A stretch of 63,879 bases of DNA, from positions 1 to 63,879 of the IMG/VR virus record IMGVR_UViG_3300021425_000033, one strand, 5' to 3'. Position 1 is the stretch's first letter, and each line of letters begins with the position of its first letter. Both the position numbers and the translations under genes were made by a program. Below are positions 36,580-48,564 of the stretch, piece by piece. Below the pieces are notes generated by a model, which saw only the letters and a program-made list of their open reading frames with translations, was not told the origin of the DNA and did not search any database. This DNA is from a virus.

Positions 36580-39500
36580 ATGGTAGATACACGAATCAAA
36601 ATTAGTTCAATCGCTGCAAACCAACTTCCAGGGTTTGTAAAAGAAGAATTCCCCTTAGTTGGAGAGTTCTTATCACAATACTATCTTTCTTTAGAAGGTC
36701 AAGGATCTACTTTAGATATTCTACAAAATATTGATCAATATGTAAAAGTTGACAGTTTAACTAATTTAACTGATTCTACCACGATTTCTAGTGATGTTGA
36801 TTTTGTAGATGAAACTATCACAGTAACATCTACATATGGATTCCCACAATCTTATGGACTGATTCAGATTGATTCTGAAATCATTACATACACTGGCATC
36901 ACCACAAATTCATTTACTGGATGTGTAAGGGGATTTAGTGGAATTACTTCTTACAGGGGATTAAACACACCAGATGAACTTGTTTTTTCTCAATCTGGTA
37001 TTTCCACGCATTCATCAGGATCTACAGTTAATAACCTAAGTGTTATTTTCTTAAAAGAATTTTTAAATAAAGTAAAAAAACAAGTAACTCCAGGATTTGA
37101 AGATAGATCATTATATTCTGGAATCGACCAAAATCTTTTTATTAAACAATCTAAAGATTTCTATTCTTCAAAAGGAACAGATCAATCATTCGAAATCTTG
37201 TTCAGAGCACTTTATGGTGAAGATGTTGAAGTAATCAAACCAAGAGATTACCTATTCATCCCTTCTGATGCAAAGTATAGAGTATCTAGAGACTTAGTAG
37301 TGGAGTCTTTAGAAGGAAATCCTGAAGATCTTATCAATAGAACTTTATTCCAAGATCAAACAGATATATTTCCTGGTGCAAGTGGATCTATAAACGATGT
37401 TCAAAAAATAGTAAGAGGTAATAAAGATTACTATGTTATAAGTTTAGATTATGATTTTGACAAGGATATATCTGTAGAGGGATCTGTTTTTGGCAAATTT
37501 TCAATACATCCACAGACAAAACTTATTACATCAGTTTCCACTGGATCAACAACACTTGATGTAGATTCTACGGTTGGATTTCCTATCTCTGGTACATTAA
37601 TTGCAGATTATAGTGACGGAACTTCATCAACAATTACATATGAATCAAAAACATTAAATCAATTTTTTGGATGTTCTGGTGTAGATAGACCTATTGATTC
37701 TACTCAGGATTTAAGAGTAGATGCATATGCGTATGGATATTCTGGTTTAAGCACAGATAATGTTGTCAAAGTAAGAGTTACTGGAGTCCTTTCTGATTTA
37801 GATTTGTTCTCAAATACATTTTATTATGAACCTGGTGATAAGATAACAACTAAAACTTTAGGTATTGGTTTAACATCTAAAATTTCAAATAATTGGTTTT
37901 ATAATGTAGCAACTTCATATGATGTTCAATCAATAACTTTACAAAATGCGTCAAACTTTACATACAATATAAGAACTTACGACAATCACAACTTTGTAAT
38001 CGGAGATTCTGCAAAAATAATTTTTACCGATGGTACAGAGAGAACGACAAATATAAATTCAATCTTAAATGAAAATACTTTTACTATTGGAGGACAAGGA
38101 CAACTTGATGTACAAAGAACTTATGTTATACAAAAAATATTATCAAGAGTAAATTCTAACAATTATCCAGAACTTGACATTTATACAACTAATGTTCAAA
38201 ATTTATATGCTGATGGTCAGTCTCTTTATGTAGCTTCTCCATCCATACCAAATTACTTAAATCAACCATTAAACATAAACAATAGGTCTGTTACTTTATC
38301 TGGAACATTTAATGGTGAAGATATTTTTATTTCAAATCATGGATTTTATACTGGAGATTCTGTAACTTATCGTCCAGAAAGTTCAACAAATACTTTAAAT
38401 ATTTTAGAAGGAATTTATTTTGTAAAAGTAGTTGATAAAAACACAATAAAACTTTCAAGAAGCAGATCTAACATTTATAATAACAATTATGTATCAGTTT
38501 CGGGAACAATATCAAATAATCTCTTAGAGTATACTCCCTTTGCATATCAAAAATTAGAACCTCAGAAGATAATTAGAAAAATTTCTGATGCAGTAAATGA
38601 TGAGAATGATCATGAAACTGTTTCCGGATTAATAGGAGTTCTCGTAAATGGAGTAGAGATTTTAAATTATAAATCTAATGATTTTGTGTATTACGGTGCT
38701 ATAGAAGAAATTGATGTAACTTCTGGTGGATCAAATTATGATGTTATCAATCCACCAGTTCTTGAAGTTACTGATGTTGTTGGATCTGGCGTATCTGCAT
38801 ATTGTGAAATTCAAGGAAACCTCGAAAGAATAGAAATCGTTGATGGTGGTTTTGATTATGTTGAAAACCCAATTATTACCATCACTGGAGGAAATGGAAC
38901 TGGAGCAGTAGCAAAACCAAATTTAGTTACTATTAGTCATTCAGTATCTTTCAACTCTATTGAAAGTGCTGGACTTGTAAATCTAACTAATAATACTGTA
39001 TCTTTTTCAACGCATCACAAATTTAGAGATGGTGAGATAGTCATATATGATACTGATGGTCAAACATCGGTTGGTGGACTTTCAACAGATTCTCCATATT
39101 ATGTTTCTGTTCAAGATTCATTTACGGTCAAATTTCACAAAACTTTTTCGGATGCAATATCTGAAGTCAATGTCATTGATTTAACCTCTTATGGGGTTGG
39201 TAATCATGCAGTAAAATCTGCAAATCCCAAAAAAATAATAGGATCTATTTCCATTGAAAATTCTGGAAGTGGGTATAAAAATAGAAAGGTAACCGTTTCA
39301 TCATCTGGAATTAACACTTCTTCAAATACTATTACGGTAAAAAATCACAGATTTAAAAGTGGTGAACTAGTATATTATACTCCAGGAACATCATCCATTG
39401 AAGGACTTTCCCAAGGATCTTATTATCTTACCAAAATAAATGACAACGACTTTAAGTTGTCTCAAGTTGGTTTTGGATCTACATCTTCGGATTTTTATTA

Positions 39501-42500
39501 CAGAAGTTCTCAATATATTGATTTAAAATCAACAGGATCTGGAATTCAATCTTTTAATTATCCAGAAATTCAAGTTACAGTTTCTGGATCTATTGGAGTT
39601 TCTACTAAAACTGATCAAGATTTTAATGCAATAATCCAACCAATTTTTAGAGGAGAAATTGCTTCAGTATTTGTGGAAGATGGTGGAGTCGGTTATGGAT
39701 CTTCAGAAATTTTAAATTACAATAGACAACCTTCATTTACATTAAATTCTGGATCTGGAGCTCAACTTCAAGCAATAGTTTCAAATGGAAGAATATCAGA
39801 AGTAGTGATACTTAATTCCGGATCTGGATATAATTCTCCACCAACATTAACAGTTGATGGATCTGGATCTGGAGCTATTTTAATCCCAGTGCTGTCCAGT
39901 GGAGTAATAACAGAAGTTAAAGTAGTTGCAGGTGGATTTGGATATACATCCGCAGACACTTCAATTACTGTTATTGCGGCAGGTTCTAACGCACAATTTA
40001 GAGCTACTCCTAAAATATGGACGATCAATTTATTTGAAAGACTTTTACAAAATAAACAAATAACTGACGATGACGGTGTAATAACAAAGGGAACTAATCA
40101 GTCATTTGGTCTTCAATATTCCCACTTATATGCTCCAAGAAAATTAAGACAGTCGGTATTGGGAAGTAAAGTCGTTGATGGAGTAACAATATATTCACCA
40201 GATCTTAGATTTGAAAATGGAAAAGAAGTTTTATCAGACACACACTCTCCAATAATTGGATGGGCATATGATGGAAATCCAATCTACGGTCCTTATGGAT
40301 ATTCGTCACTTACAGGAGGATCTGTAAGACTGATGAAATCTGGATATGAATCATCTATTCAAACAGATAGACCAGATCCAGTTAATTCTTTCGGTAATAG
40401 AATTTACCCCGATGGATTTTTTGTAAATGATTTTTCTTACAAAAAATCCGGAGATTTGGACGAATTTAACGGTAGATTCTGCATCACTCCAGAATTTCCA
40501 GATGGAATTTATGCATATTTTGCAACTATAAACACTGAATCTTTAGAATCATCTCCGCCATTTAGAAACTATAGAAAACCAGAATTTCCATATTTTGTTG
40601 GAAATAAATTTAAATCAAAACCAATAGATTATAATTTTGATAGATATTCAAATCAAGATGATGTCGATTTGAATTCTACAGATTACGTTAGAAATACCAC
40701 TCCATATAACTTAAATTATGAAAATTCATCATACGATTTTCTAGTTAATCAAAATAAAATACAAAGTCAAAATACTGAAATAGTTAGTGTATCTTCAGGT
40801 AAGATACAATCAATAGGCATTGTTACTGGTGGACTAAATTACCAAGTTGGTGATAACTTAATTTTTGATAACTCAGAAACTGGTGGAATTGGAGCAAATG
40901 CTAGTGTTTCGTTAGTTGCTGGTAAAGAAATATCTAATATCAGTATTGCTAGCACTAATGTTCCAAATGTAGAGTTTGTCCCCACTAATCTTAATGGATA
41001 TTTTATTGGATTTGCAACTTCTCCACATAATCTAAAAAATTATGACATCATCTCAGTTAGTGGATTGAATACAACTGGAACAAATCTTCAATCTTTATTC
41101 GTTGTAGGTATATCTACAGATTCATTTGCACTCAAAACAGATATTCCAGAAAGTTCAGTTACTGGAATCATAACTTATTTTAGTATAACTGGAAATTTAT
41201 CTTATCCAAATATTAGAGAAAATGATATTTTAGGAATAGGAACTGAAAAAGTAAAAGTTCTTAATATAGACCCAGAATCTTCAAGAATAAAAGTTTTAAG
41301 AGAATATGATGGAACTGTCGGTTCTTCACACACCGGTTCATCACTACTAGTAGAAGAACCAAGAAAATTTTATTTTAGTTCCAAAATAGTAAATACACCA
41401 TATCAATACGAATACACTAAAGAATTTTATTTTGATCCAAACGAAACAGTTGGAGTTGGCACTACAAGTGGAGTTGGAATAGGATATATATTATCTTTTT
41501 CAAATCCTGGTGTTGGGTTAACTCAAATTTTCATTCCAACAAAGTCACTTTATATTCCAAATCACAACTTAAATACTGGAGATGAATTAGTTTACAATAC
41601 AAATGGTGGTGGATCCATTGCTATTTCTACAGATGGTATTTCAAACTTTGCATTAACAAATGGTCAAACAGTTTATACTGCAAAAATATCAAATGATTTG
41701 ATTGGAATATCAACTTCAAAAGTAGGTTTAGGAACTAATGGATCTTTTGTTGGCATTGATAGTAGTGTATTTGTAAATATACTTTATTTTACTGGTATTG
41801 GAACAGGAGATAATCATAGCTTTACAACAAACTCTCAAAATATTTTGAAAGGTATTGTTAACAAAAATTATGTCAATGTGTCTACAGCATCTACTCATGG
41901 ATTAAAAATCTATGATAGAGTCTTTATGGAAGTTCTTTCTGGAATAACAACAACTGTTTATATCCAGTATAATGATTATCATAGAAAGTTAGTTGTCAAT
42001 CCAAAGAATTTCTTATCTGCAGATGTTGATATCTTAGATAACTCAATTACCATAGAGAATCATGGTTTCGTAACGGGAGAAAAGGTATTACACACGTCAG
42101 CATCTCCTTCTGGTGGTTTAGATTCAAATGGAATATATTACGTTTATGTCGTTAGTGATAATAAATTCAAGTTGTGCAATACTATAACTGATTCCACAAA
42201 AGAAAATCCAATTGTTGTTGATATTACTAGTGCTTCTTCAGGAACTATTTCTAAAATAAATCCACCAATAGCACTTGAAAGAAATAAAACTGTCATCTTT
42301 GATCTTTCAGATTCTTCACTGTCATTTGAAAATAATTCTATTTCATATTCTGCTTTTGATTTTAATATTTACAGTGATTATAGATATAAAAATGAGTTTT
42401 ATTCTAGTAGTTCAAATAATACCTTTGAAGTTGTTAAGAATGGTACAGTGGGAATTAGTACAGATGCTAGACTTACATTAAAAGTATCAGATTCTTTACC

Positions 42501-45500
42501 GAAAACTTTATATTATAATCTGAGTCCAATAAATCCAGATTTGAATATTGATATCAAAAAGCAAATTTCAACTGACAATGAAAATATTAAAAATAATAAT
42601 TCATTAATTCTAGTTTCTAATATTTTAAATAAAGATCATCTATTAACCGGAATTGGATCAACTACATTTACTTTCAGTGTAACAGAAAGTCCAAGTGAAT
42701 CGATTTATACTCAAAATGATGGAATAATTAGATATTCAACAAATTCTAATACTGCTTATGGTTCAATTTCATTAGTAAATGTAAATTCTGAGGGAAGAGA
42801 GTATAAAAAATTACCAGGAATTTTTGGGGTTTTATCCGTTTATGGAAATGGTGCAATTCTTATACCAGAAAGTACTTCCATTGGAAAGATTTTAAACACT
42901 AACATACAAGATATTGGATTTGATTATTCTTCAGATAAGACTTTAAGACCACAGACTCAAGTTCCACAAATATTAAGAGTTGAACCATTTTATTCATTTA
43001 ATAAAATTGGAATAAGTTCGGTTGGAGTTAATTATTTGACTGCACCCAACTTAATTGTTTTGGATGGAAAAACAAATCAAAGAATAACTGATGTTGATAT
43101 TAGATATAATCTTGGTGATGATGAAGTAAAAATATTTAAAAATACTGAATCATTAAACAACAGAATTCCAACTATAATACCAATCAACAATTCAAATGGA
43201 ATTCCCATTTCATCGGTATCATTCAATAATTCAACTAAGGATGTAACTGTTTCACTTGGTGTAAGTTTTAGTTCAATTAACGATTTTCCATTTGAAGTCG
43301 GTGAATCTATTTTTGTCGAAAATATTAGTGTTGGAATTGATAACACTGTTAAAGGATATAATTCTGCAAATTATAATTATTCATTCTTTACTATTACTCA
43401 AAGAGATCCAAATATTGGAGGCGCAAATGCTACTATAACCTATAATCTATCAGAGTACTTACAACCAGGAGAGATTGTTGGAACTTATGATTCTATAAAT
43501 TCTGCAGGAAGAGCAATTCCAGTAAAACACTTTCCAATATTTGATATTTCAATAGTATCAAACAACTTCTTTAAAAATGAAATTGTATCTTCAAATTCTG
43601 CATCGGGTAGTGTTAATTCTTGGGACAATAGAAATGGTTACTTGAAAGTTTCTTCAAATAAAAATTTTGTTATAGGCGAAACTATTATAGGATCTTCTTC
43701 AAAAACTATTGCAAATATAGTTTCCATTTTTAATCTAAGTTCAAATTATTCTGTAGATTCTTCTTCTATAGTTAAGAAGGGTTGGGTTACTGAAACTGGA
43801 TTTTTAAATAATAGTTTGCAAAGATTGCATGATAATGATTATTACCAATATTTCTCGTATTCACTCAAATCAAAAGTTGAATATGAAGATTGGAATAATG
43901 CAGTAAGTTCGTTAAATCACACTGCAGGATTTAAAAAGTTTAGTGATTTGATTGTAGAATCTGAAGATTTAGAAAATGTTGGAATTAACACTGATCAAAA
44001 TCTTGGAGACTTTGTTGGAATTTCTGATTTAATTTCAGTTATTGATCTTAATTGTGTCAATGATTTTGATCTGGCAACAGAGAGAACTTTAAATATAGAT
44101 TCTTCAATTTATTCAGATGAAATAATATTCAAGTCAAGAACACTTCAAGATTATCTTGAATCAATTGGAAATCGTGTTTTAATAATTGATGATATAAGTG
44201 GAGAATTTAATAGCAATCCAAGACCTGAAATATACAGTTCTGCCGACTTGTTCCTTTTAGAATCTGCAAGAAGTAAAAAATATATTACTTATGCAATTGA
44301 TAAGAGATTTACTGGTGAAAGACAAATACTTTTAGTAACCTTATTGCACAACAACAGTGTAGGTTTCTTGAATCAATATGGTAGAGTCGAAACATCTTTA
44401 GATCTTGGTTCTTTCGATTTTAATGTTGTTGGATCTGAAGGACAACTTTTATTCTATCCAAATAAGTACTTAGTAAATGATTATAATTTAAGTTTAGTTG
44501 CATATAATATCGAAGATTCTATCGCAGGTATTGGATCAACTGATCTTGGCGATACTGTAAAAATATCAAGTAGCACCAAAACCATACCTTCAGGTACGAG
44601 TTCATCAACTACAATTGTTGGTATTGCATCGACTTATAGATCATCCAAGATATTGGTTCAGTATGGTGCAGTTGATAATTCGTATTTTGAATATGATGAA
44701 TTGACGGTTATTCATGATGGAACTAATGTTGAACTTCTAGAGTATGGTCAACTATCAACAGATTCATTATTACCTCCAGCATCACCTGGACTTGGAACAT
44801 ATAGTGCTTATTTGTCAGGATCTGATTTAAATATTGACTTTACTCCTAATGTTGGATTAGGTGTCACATATACAGTTAATACACTTAGAATTTCTATAGC
44901 AAATACATCATCTACTGGTGTATCGACTTCTACTTTGAATACTACTATTTTAGATTCTAGAATAACATCCATTGCATCTAGTGTATCACCAGTAGCAAAT
45001 ATAGTTTCCGAATACTCAAATGATTATTCTTGTGCTTATTATGTTGCAAGTATAGAAGATACTACCAATGGTAAATATCAAATTTCTGAAATTGTTGTTG
45101 CTGATGATGGAACAACTCCATCGATAACTGAATTTGGCATTTTACAAACCAACAATAACTTAGGAGATTTTGACTGCACAATATCTGGAGGAAAAACACA
45201 ATTAACCTTTACACCAATTGCAAATATTGATGTTCAAGTAAGAATCTTCCAAAATGCTTTGCGATTAGTTGATACAACAGGTAAAAATACTTCTATAGAT
45301 TTTAATAATGCATCCATAAATTCTGCATTTGGAGAATATACTGGAACGGAGACAGATATTCGACGTTCATTTAACCTTACTCATAAACAATTACCTATTT
45401 TTGAAAGATACTTTGTTGGAAGTGCATCAACAATTGTTGATGTTGCAAATAACCTAATTACAATTCCAAATCATTTTTTTGTCACTGGTGAAGAACTGAC

Positions 45501-48500
45501 TTATAGTTACTCTGGTGCTGGAACAACTCAAGCAATTGGAATAGCAACAACATCCATTATTGGATTAGGAATAACTGATAAACTTCCACAAACTGTATAC
45601 GTAGTTAAGATTGACGATCTTTCAATAAGACTTGCTTCTTCTGCAGAAAATGCACTCAGAAACGTTCCAAGTCCACTTACCATAACATCTGTAGGTATTG
45701 GTACTTTACACTCATTTACATCAAAAAAACAAAACTCTAGAGTCATCATTGGAATAGACAATGTAATACAATCACCCATTGTTTCTACTACAATCACAAC
45801 TACTTTATCCCAAGAAGCATTAGTAACTGATGATACAGTTACATTATCTGGAATAACATCTATTTTTGGAGGCGACTTATTAAAGATAGATGATGAAATC
45901 ATGCGAGTTAATACTGTAGGATTTGGAAGTACTAATATCATCTTAGTACAAAGACCTTGGATGGGCACCGGAATTTCGACTCATCCAAATGGATCTTTAG
46001 TGACTAAAGTTAGTGGTGACTACAATATTGTAGATAATACAATTAACTTTATTACCGCACCATATGGTCCAGTACCTATAGGAACAACAACCAATAGTCC
46101 TGATGAAGTTGATTATGTTGGAATAACAACTCATTCTACTTTTAGTGGAAGATCTTTTATGAGATCTGGGATTCCAAATACCTCTGATGAACCTTATACT
46201 CACAACTACGTCTTTGATGACATTTCCTCTCAGTTTACTGGATATTCTACATCATTTAATCTGAAATCTTCAGATTCAAATGTAACTGGATTCTCTACTG
46301 ACAATGCAATTGTTCTTGTCAATCAAATATTCCAAGGACCCAAAAAAGTTCTTGGTGGAGTTGATATTGGAGACTATGATTTAGAAGAGAATGTCGGCAT
46401 TACTAGTATCCAATTTACAGGATCAATATCATCAACATCCTATGACATAAACACGTCTAATGTTCCTATCGGTGGAGTCATCGTTTCTGTTGGATCTACT
46501 GCAGGATTTGGTTATCAACCTTTAGTGTCTGCAGGAGGAACAGCTGTAGTTTCTGGTTTAGGGACTATTTCATTAATTAGTATTGGTAATAGTGGTTCTG
46601 GATACAGATCTGGTATTCAAACTGTTGTAAATGTTGGTATTGCTACTTCAAGCACTGGAACTCCAAATATTGAATTTATAGGAACTGCTGCAGTAAGTAA
46701 TGGTCATATTGTAAGTGTTGCTATTACAAATCCTGGAGCAGGATATACTTCAACAAATCCACCTATTGTAATTTTTGATGACCCACTCTCATATTCCAGT
46801 ATTCCACTGATTTATAGTTCATCATCAACTCCAGGTTTTGGTACTGGAGCAGTGGCAAATATCGTCGTTGGTCAAGGTTCTAGTGTAATTGATTTTGAGA
46901 TTACAAATCTTGGATATGGTTACGGTCAGGGCGAAATTCTAACAATTGGTATTGGCGGAACTGTTGGAATTCAAACAGATACTTCTTTATCATTTGAAGA
47001 ATTCCAAATTACTATTGATAGAACATATACCGACAGTTTTGCTGGATGGTCTCTGGGAAGTTTATTAATTATAGATCCATTAGATTCTCTGTTTGACGGA
47101 ATCACTGTATCATTCCCAATTAAAGTTGATGGAAATCAAAAGACCATTAGAGCAAGAAGAGGATCTCCTATAGATGTTGAAGCAACTTTATTGGTCTTTA
47201 TCAATGATATATTACAAGTTCCCGGTCAAGGTTATATCTTTAATGGGGGAAGTTTTATTACATTTACGGAACCACCAAAGTCTGGTGATACTTCAAAAAT
47301 TTTATTCTATCAAGGAACATCATCTGTTGACGTTTTAGATGTTGATATTCTTGAAACCATAAAGATTGGTGATGATGTTAGATTAAATGATGATGATATT
47401 AGATTTAAAGAAGATGAAAGAGTTGTAACAAAGATTAATTCATCGGATAGTATTGAAACAAACATTTATGCTGGTCCTGGAATTTCCATCAATCAAAATT
47501 ATGAAAGACCCTTGATTTGGTGCAGACAAACCGAAGATAGATTTATAGATGGATCTGCAGTTGCTAAAGATAGAATTCTTTACGAACCTTTGATTTATCC
47601 AAACACAAGATTGATTCAGTCAGTTGGAGTTGGATCTACGGTTATTTTTGTTGAAAGTGTTAAGACTTTCTTTGATAGTTTGAAAGAAAATTCAACAAGT
47701 CAAGATAAGATCATAATCTTATCTCAGGATAGTATTGTTGGAGCATCAGCAACTGCAATTGTTTCTATTGCAGGAACAATTAGTTCAATTTCTATCACTA
47801 ATGGAGGAATTGGATACACCTCTGCTCCTACAGTAACTGTATCAAATCCAGTGGGTCTTGGTTCAACTCAAGCATGTATTGCAGTCTCTTCTATCACATC
47901 TGGAATTGTAACTTCCATAGTAATCACTTCACCTGGAACTGGGTATACAACATCAAACCCACCATCAGTCTTGATAGAAGAACCTAAGATTTCTGGTTAT
48001 GTTGAAGAGATATCTTCTGTTGAATATACTGGTGATTTTGGAATTATTTCTGGAATTTCCACCACTTCAATTGGAGTTGCATCTACAGGAATAACATTTG
48101 ATTTTGTAATTCCAGAAAATTCCTTCCTTAGAGATAATTCTATCGTTGGAACTGGAATAACTATTAGTGGTATTCAAACTGGTTATTACTTTGTAGTTTA
48201 CAATTCTAACATTGGAAGTGGAGTTACTTCACTTAGACAAGATGCATCCATTGTTGGTGTAGGAACTTCTTTCTTGGATAATATTTACGAAGTATCTGCA
48301 GTATCAATTGCCCAAACAGATGCAATTGGATTTGGAGTTACTTATGTTGCCAAGGTAACAGTTAGTGTTGAAAACTACAATGGATTAACTGGTACTGGTT
48401 ATAGCAGTTTCTTTGGTGAATATAGTTGGGGAAGAATTTCTGTTTCAACTAGACTGGATCCAAAAACATTTACATCATACAACAATGCACTTTCTGGAGT

Positions 48501-48558
48501 ATCAACATCACCAATAGTCTTAAGATACAATCCACTGAAATATCTAAATTATAACTAA
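36580..48558 (+). CDS. Giant baseplate protein in the gp7 position, with YHYH domain
   Basis: A 3992-aa protein in the gp7 slot between gp6 and gp8. The first 250 residues resemble cyanophage gp7-like proteins ('NQLPGFVKEEFPLVGEFLSQ', 'FRALYGEDVEVIKPRDYL'). At about residues 1220-1310 a YHYH domain is present ('IIGWAYDGNPIYGPYGYSS'). Two repeat types recur: G-x-G-Y-(T/N)-x-x-P strands (around residues 710-1140, 3330-3460, 3730-3810) and an I-D-x-E-I-I-x-Y-T module ('LIQIDSEIITYTGITTN' near residue 90, 'LLKIDDEIMRVNTVGFGST' near 3110). T4 gp7 is 1032 aa, so this is a large expansion with host-contact-like modules. One open frame, no break. Confidence 0.85.
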   Translation: MVDTRIKISSIAANQLPGFVKEEFPLVGEFLSQYYLSLEGQGSTLDILQNIDQYVKVDSLTNLTDSTTISSDVDFVDETITVTSTYGFPQSYGLIQIDSEIITYTGITTNSFTGCVRGFSGITSYRGLNTPDELVFSQSGISTHSSGSTVNNLSVIFLKEFLNKVKKQVTPGFEDRSLYSGIDQNLFIKQSKDFYSSKGTDQSFEILFRALYGEDVEVIKPRDYLFIPSDAKYRVSRDLVVESLEGNPEDLINRTLFQDQTDIFPGASGSINDVQKIVRGNKDYYVISLDYDFDKDISVEGSVFGKFSIHPQTKLITSVSTGSTTLDVDSTVGFPISGTLIADYSDGTSSTITYESKTLNQFFGCSGVDRPIDSTQDLRVDAYAYGYSGLSTDNVVKVRVTGVLSDLDLFSNTFYYEPGDKITTKTLGIGLTSKISNNWFYNVATSYDVQSITLQNASNFTYNIRTYDNHNFVIGDSAKIIFTDGTERTTNINSILNENTFTIGGQGQLDVQRTYVIQKILSRVNSNNYPELDIYTTNVQNLYADGQSLYVASPSIPNYLNQPLNINNRSVTLSGTFNGEDIFISNHGFYTGDSVTYRPESSTNTLNILEGIYFVKVVDKNTIKLSRSRSNIYNNNYVSVSGTISNNLLEYTPFAYQKLEPQKIIRKISDAVNDENDHETVSGLIGVLVNGVEILNYKSNDFVYYGAIEEIDVTSGGSNYDVINPPVLEVTDVVGSGVSAYCEIQGNLERIEIVDGGFDYVENPIITITGGNGTGAVAKPNLVTISHSVSFNSIESAGLVNLTNNTVSFSTHHKFRDGEIVIYDTDGQTSVGGLSTDSPYYVSVQDSFTVKFHKTFSDAISEVNVIDLTSYGVGNHAVKSANPKKIIGSISIENSGSGYKNRKVTVSSSGINTSSNTITVKNHRFKSGELVYYTPGTSSIEGLSQGSYYLTKINDNDFKLSQVGFGSTSSDFYYRSSQYIDLKSTGSGIQSFNYPEIQVTVSGSIGVSTKTDQDFNAIIQPIFRGEIASVFVEDGGVGYGSSEILNYNRQPSFTLNSGSGAQLQAIVSNGRISEVVILNSGSGYNSPPTLTVDGSGSGAILIPVLSSGVITEVKVVAGGFGYTSADTSITVIAAGSNAQFRATPKIWTINLFERLLQNKQITDDDGVITKGTNQSFGLQYSHLYAPRKLRQSVLGSKVVDGVTIYSPDLRFENGKEVLSDTHSPIIGWAYDGNPIYGPYGYSSLTGGSVRLMKSGYESSIQTDRPDPVNSFGNRIYPDGFFVNDFSYKKSGDLDEFNGRFCITPEFPDGIYAYFATINTESLESSPPFRNYRKPEFPYFVGNKFKSKPIDYNFDRYSNQDDVDLNSTDYVRNTTPYNLNYENSSYDFLVNQNKIQSQNTEIVSVSSGKIQSIGIVTGGLNYQVGDNLIFDNSETGGIGANASVSLVAGKEISNISIASTNVPNVEFVPTNLNGYFIGFATSPHNLKNYDIISVSGLNTTGTNLQSLFVVGISTDSFALKTDIPESSVTGIITYFSITGNLSYPNIRENDILGIGTEKVKVLNIDPESSRIKVLREYDGTVGSSHTGSSLLVEEPRKFYFSSKIVNTPYQYEYTKEFYFDPNETVGVGTTSGVGIGYILSFSNPGVGLTQIFIPTKSLYIPNHNLNTGDELVYNTNGGGSIAISTDGISNFALTNGQTVYTAKISNDLIGISTSKVGLGTNGSFVGIDSSVFVNILYFTGIGTGDNHSFTTNSQNILKGIVNKNYVNVSTASTHGLKIYDRVFMEVLSGITTTVYIQYNDYHRKLVVNPKNFLSADVDILDNSITIENHGFVTGEKVLHTSASPSGGLDSNGIYYVYVVSDNKFKLCNTITDSTKENPIVVDITSASSGTISKINPPIALERNKTVIFDLSDSSLSFENNSISYSAFDFNIYSDYRYKNEFYSSSSNNTFEVVKNGTVGISTDARLTLKVSDSLPKTLYYNLSPINPDLNIDIKKQISTDNENIKNNNSLILVSNILNKDHLLTGIGSTTFTFSVTESPSESIYTQNDGIIRYSTNSNTAYGSISLVNVNSEGREYKKLPGIFGVLSVYGNGAILIPESTSIGKILNTNIQDIGFDYSSDKTLRPQTQVPQILRVEPFYSFNKIGISSVGVNYLTAPNLIVLDGKTNQRITDVDIRYNLGDDEVKIFKNTESLNNRIPTIIPINNSNGIPISSVSFNNSTKDVTVSLGVSFSSINDFPFEVGESIFVENISVGIDNTVKGYNSANYNYSFFTITQRDPNIGGANATITYNLSEYLQPGEIVGTYDSINSAGRAIPVKHFPIFDISIVSNNFFKNEIVSSNSASGSVNSWDNRNGYLKVSSNKNFVIGETIIGSSSKTIANIVSIFNLSSNYSVDSSSIVKKGWVTETGFLNNSLQRLHDNDYYQYFSYSLKSKVEYEDWNNAVSSLNHTAGFKKFSDLIVESEDLENVGINTDQNLGDFVGISDLISVIDLNCVNDFDLATERTLNIDSSIYSDEIIFKSRTLQDYLESIGNRVLIIDDISGEFNSNPRPEIYSSADLFLLESARSKKYITYAIDKRFTGERQILLVTLLHNNSVGFLNQYGRVETSLDLGSFDFNVVGSEGQLLFYPNKYLVNDYNLSLVAYNIEDSIAGIGSTDLGDTVKISSSTKTIPSGTSSSTTIVGIASTYRSSKILVQYGAVDNSYFEYDELTVIHDGTNVELLEYGQLSTDSLLPPASPGLGTYSAYLSGSDLNIDFTPNVGLGVTYTVNTLRISIANTSSTGVSTSTLNTTILDSRITSIASSVSPVANIVSEYSNDYSCAYYVASIEDTTNGKYQISEIVVADDGTTPSITEFGILQTNNNLGDFDCTISGGKTQLTFTPIANIDVQVRIFQNALRLVDTTGKNTSIDFNNASINSAFGEYTGTETDIRRSFNLTHKQLPIFERYFVGSASTIVDVANNLITIPNHFFVTGEELTYSYSGAGTTQAIGIATTSIIGLGITDKLPQTVYVVKIDDLSIRLASSAENALRNVPSPLTITSVGIGTLHSFTSKKQNSRVIIGIDNVIQSPIVSTTITTTLSQEALVTDDTVTLSGITSIFGGDLLKIDDEIMRVNTVGFGSTNIILVQRPWMGTGISTHPNGSLVTKVSGDYNIVDNTINFITAPYGPVPIGTTTNSPDEVDYVGITTHSTFSGRSFMRSGIPNTSDEPYTHNYVFDDISSQFTGYSTSFNLKSSDSNVTGFSTDNAIVLVNQIFQGPKKVLGGVDIGDYDLEENVGITSIQFTGSISSTSYDINTSNVPIGGVIVSVGSTAGFGYQPLVSAGGTAVVSGLGTISLISIGNSGSGYRSGIQTVVNVGIATSSTGTPNIEFIGTAAVSNGHIVSVAITNPGAGYTSTNPPIVIFDDPLSYSSIPLIYSSSSTPGFGTGAVANIVVGQGSSVIDFEITNLGYGYGQGEILTIGIGGTVGIQTDTSLSFEEFQITIDRTYTDSFAGWSLGSLLIIDPLDSLFDGITVSFPIKVDGNQKTIRARRGSPIDVEATLLVFINDILQVPGQGYIFNGGSFITFTEPPKSGDTSKILFYQGTSSVDVLDVDILETIKIGDDVRLNDDDIRFKEDERVVTKINSSDSIETNIYAGPGISINQNYERPLIWCRQTEDRFIDGSAVAKDRILYEPLIYPNTRLIQSVGVGSTVIFVESVKTFFDSLKENSTSQDKIIILSQDSIVGASATAIVSIAGTISSISITNGGIGYTSAPTVTVSNPVGLGSTQACIAVSSITSGIVTSIVITSPGTGYTTSNPPSVLIEEPKISGYVEEISSVEYTGDFGIISGISTTSIGVASTGITFDFVIPENSFLRDNSIVGTGITISGIQTGYYFVVYNSNIGSGVTSLRQDASIVGVGTSFLDNIYEVSAVSIAQTDAIGFGVTYVAKVTVSVENYNGLTGTGYSSFFGEYSWGRISVSTRLDPKTFTSYNNALSGVSTSPIVLRYNPLKYLNYN

Positions 48559-48564
48559 TAAATA
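48557..48564 (+). promoter_or_regulatory. Late promoter (AATAAATA)
   Basis: NATAAATA overlapping the giant-gene stop, 18 bp before the gp8 ATG. Confidence 0.78.

Noticed and set aside
42275-42481. Small + strand ORF inside the giant gene
   Set aside because: No start context, Leu/Ile-rich out-of-frame reading of A/T-rich DNA.
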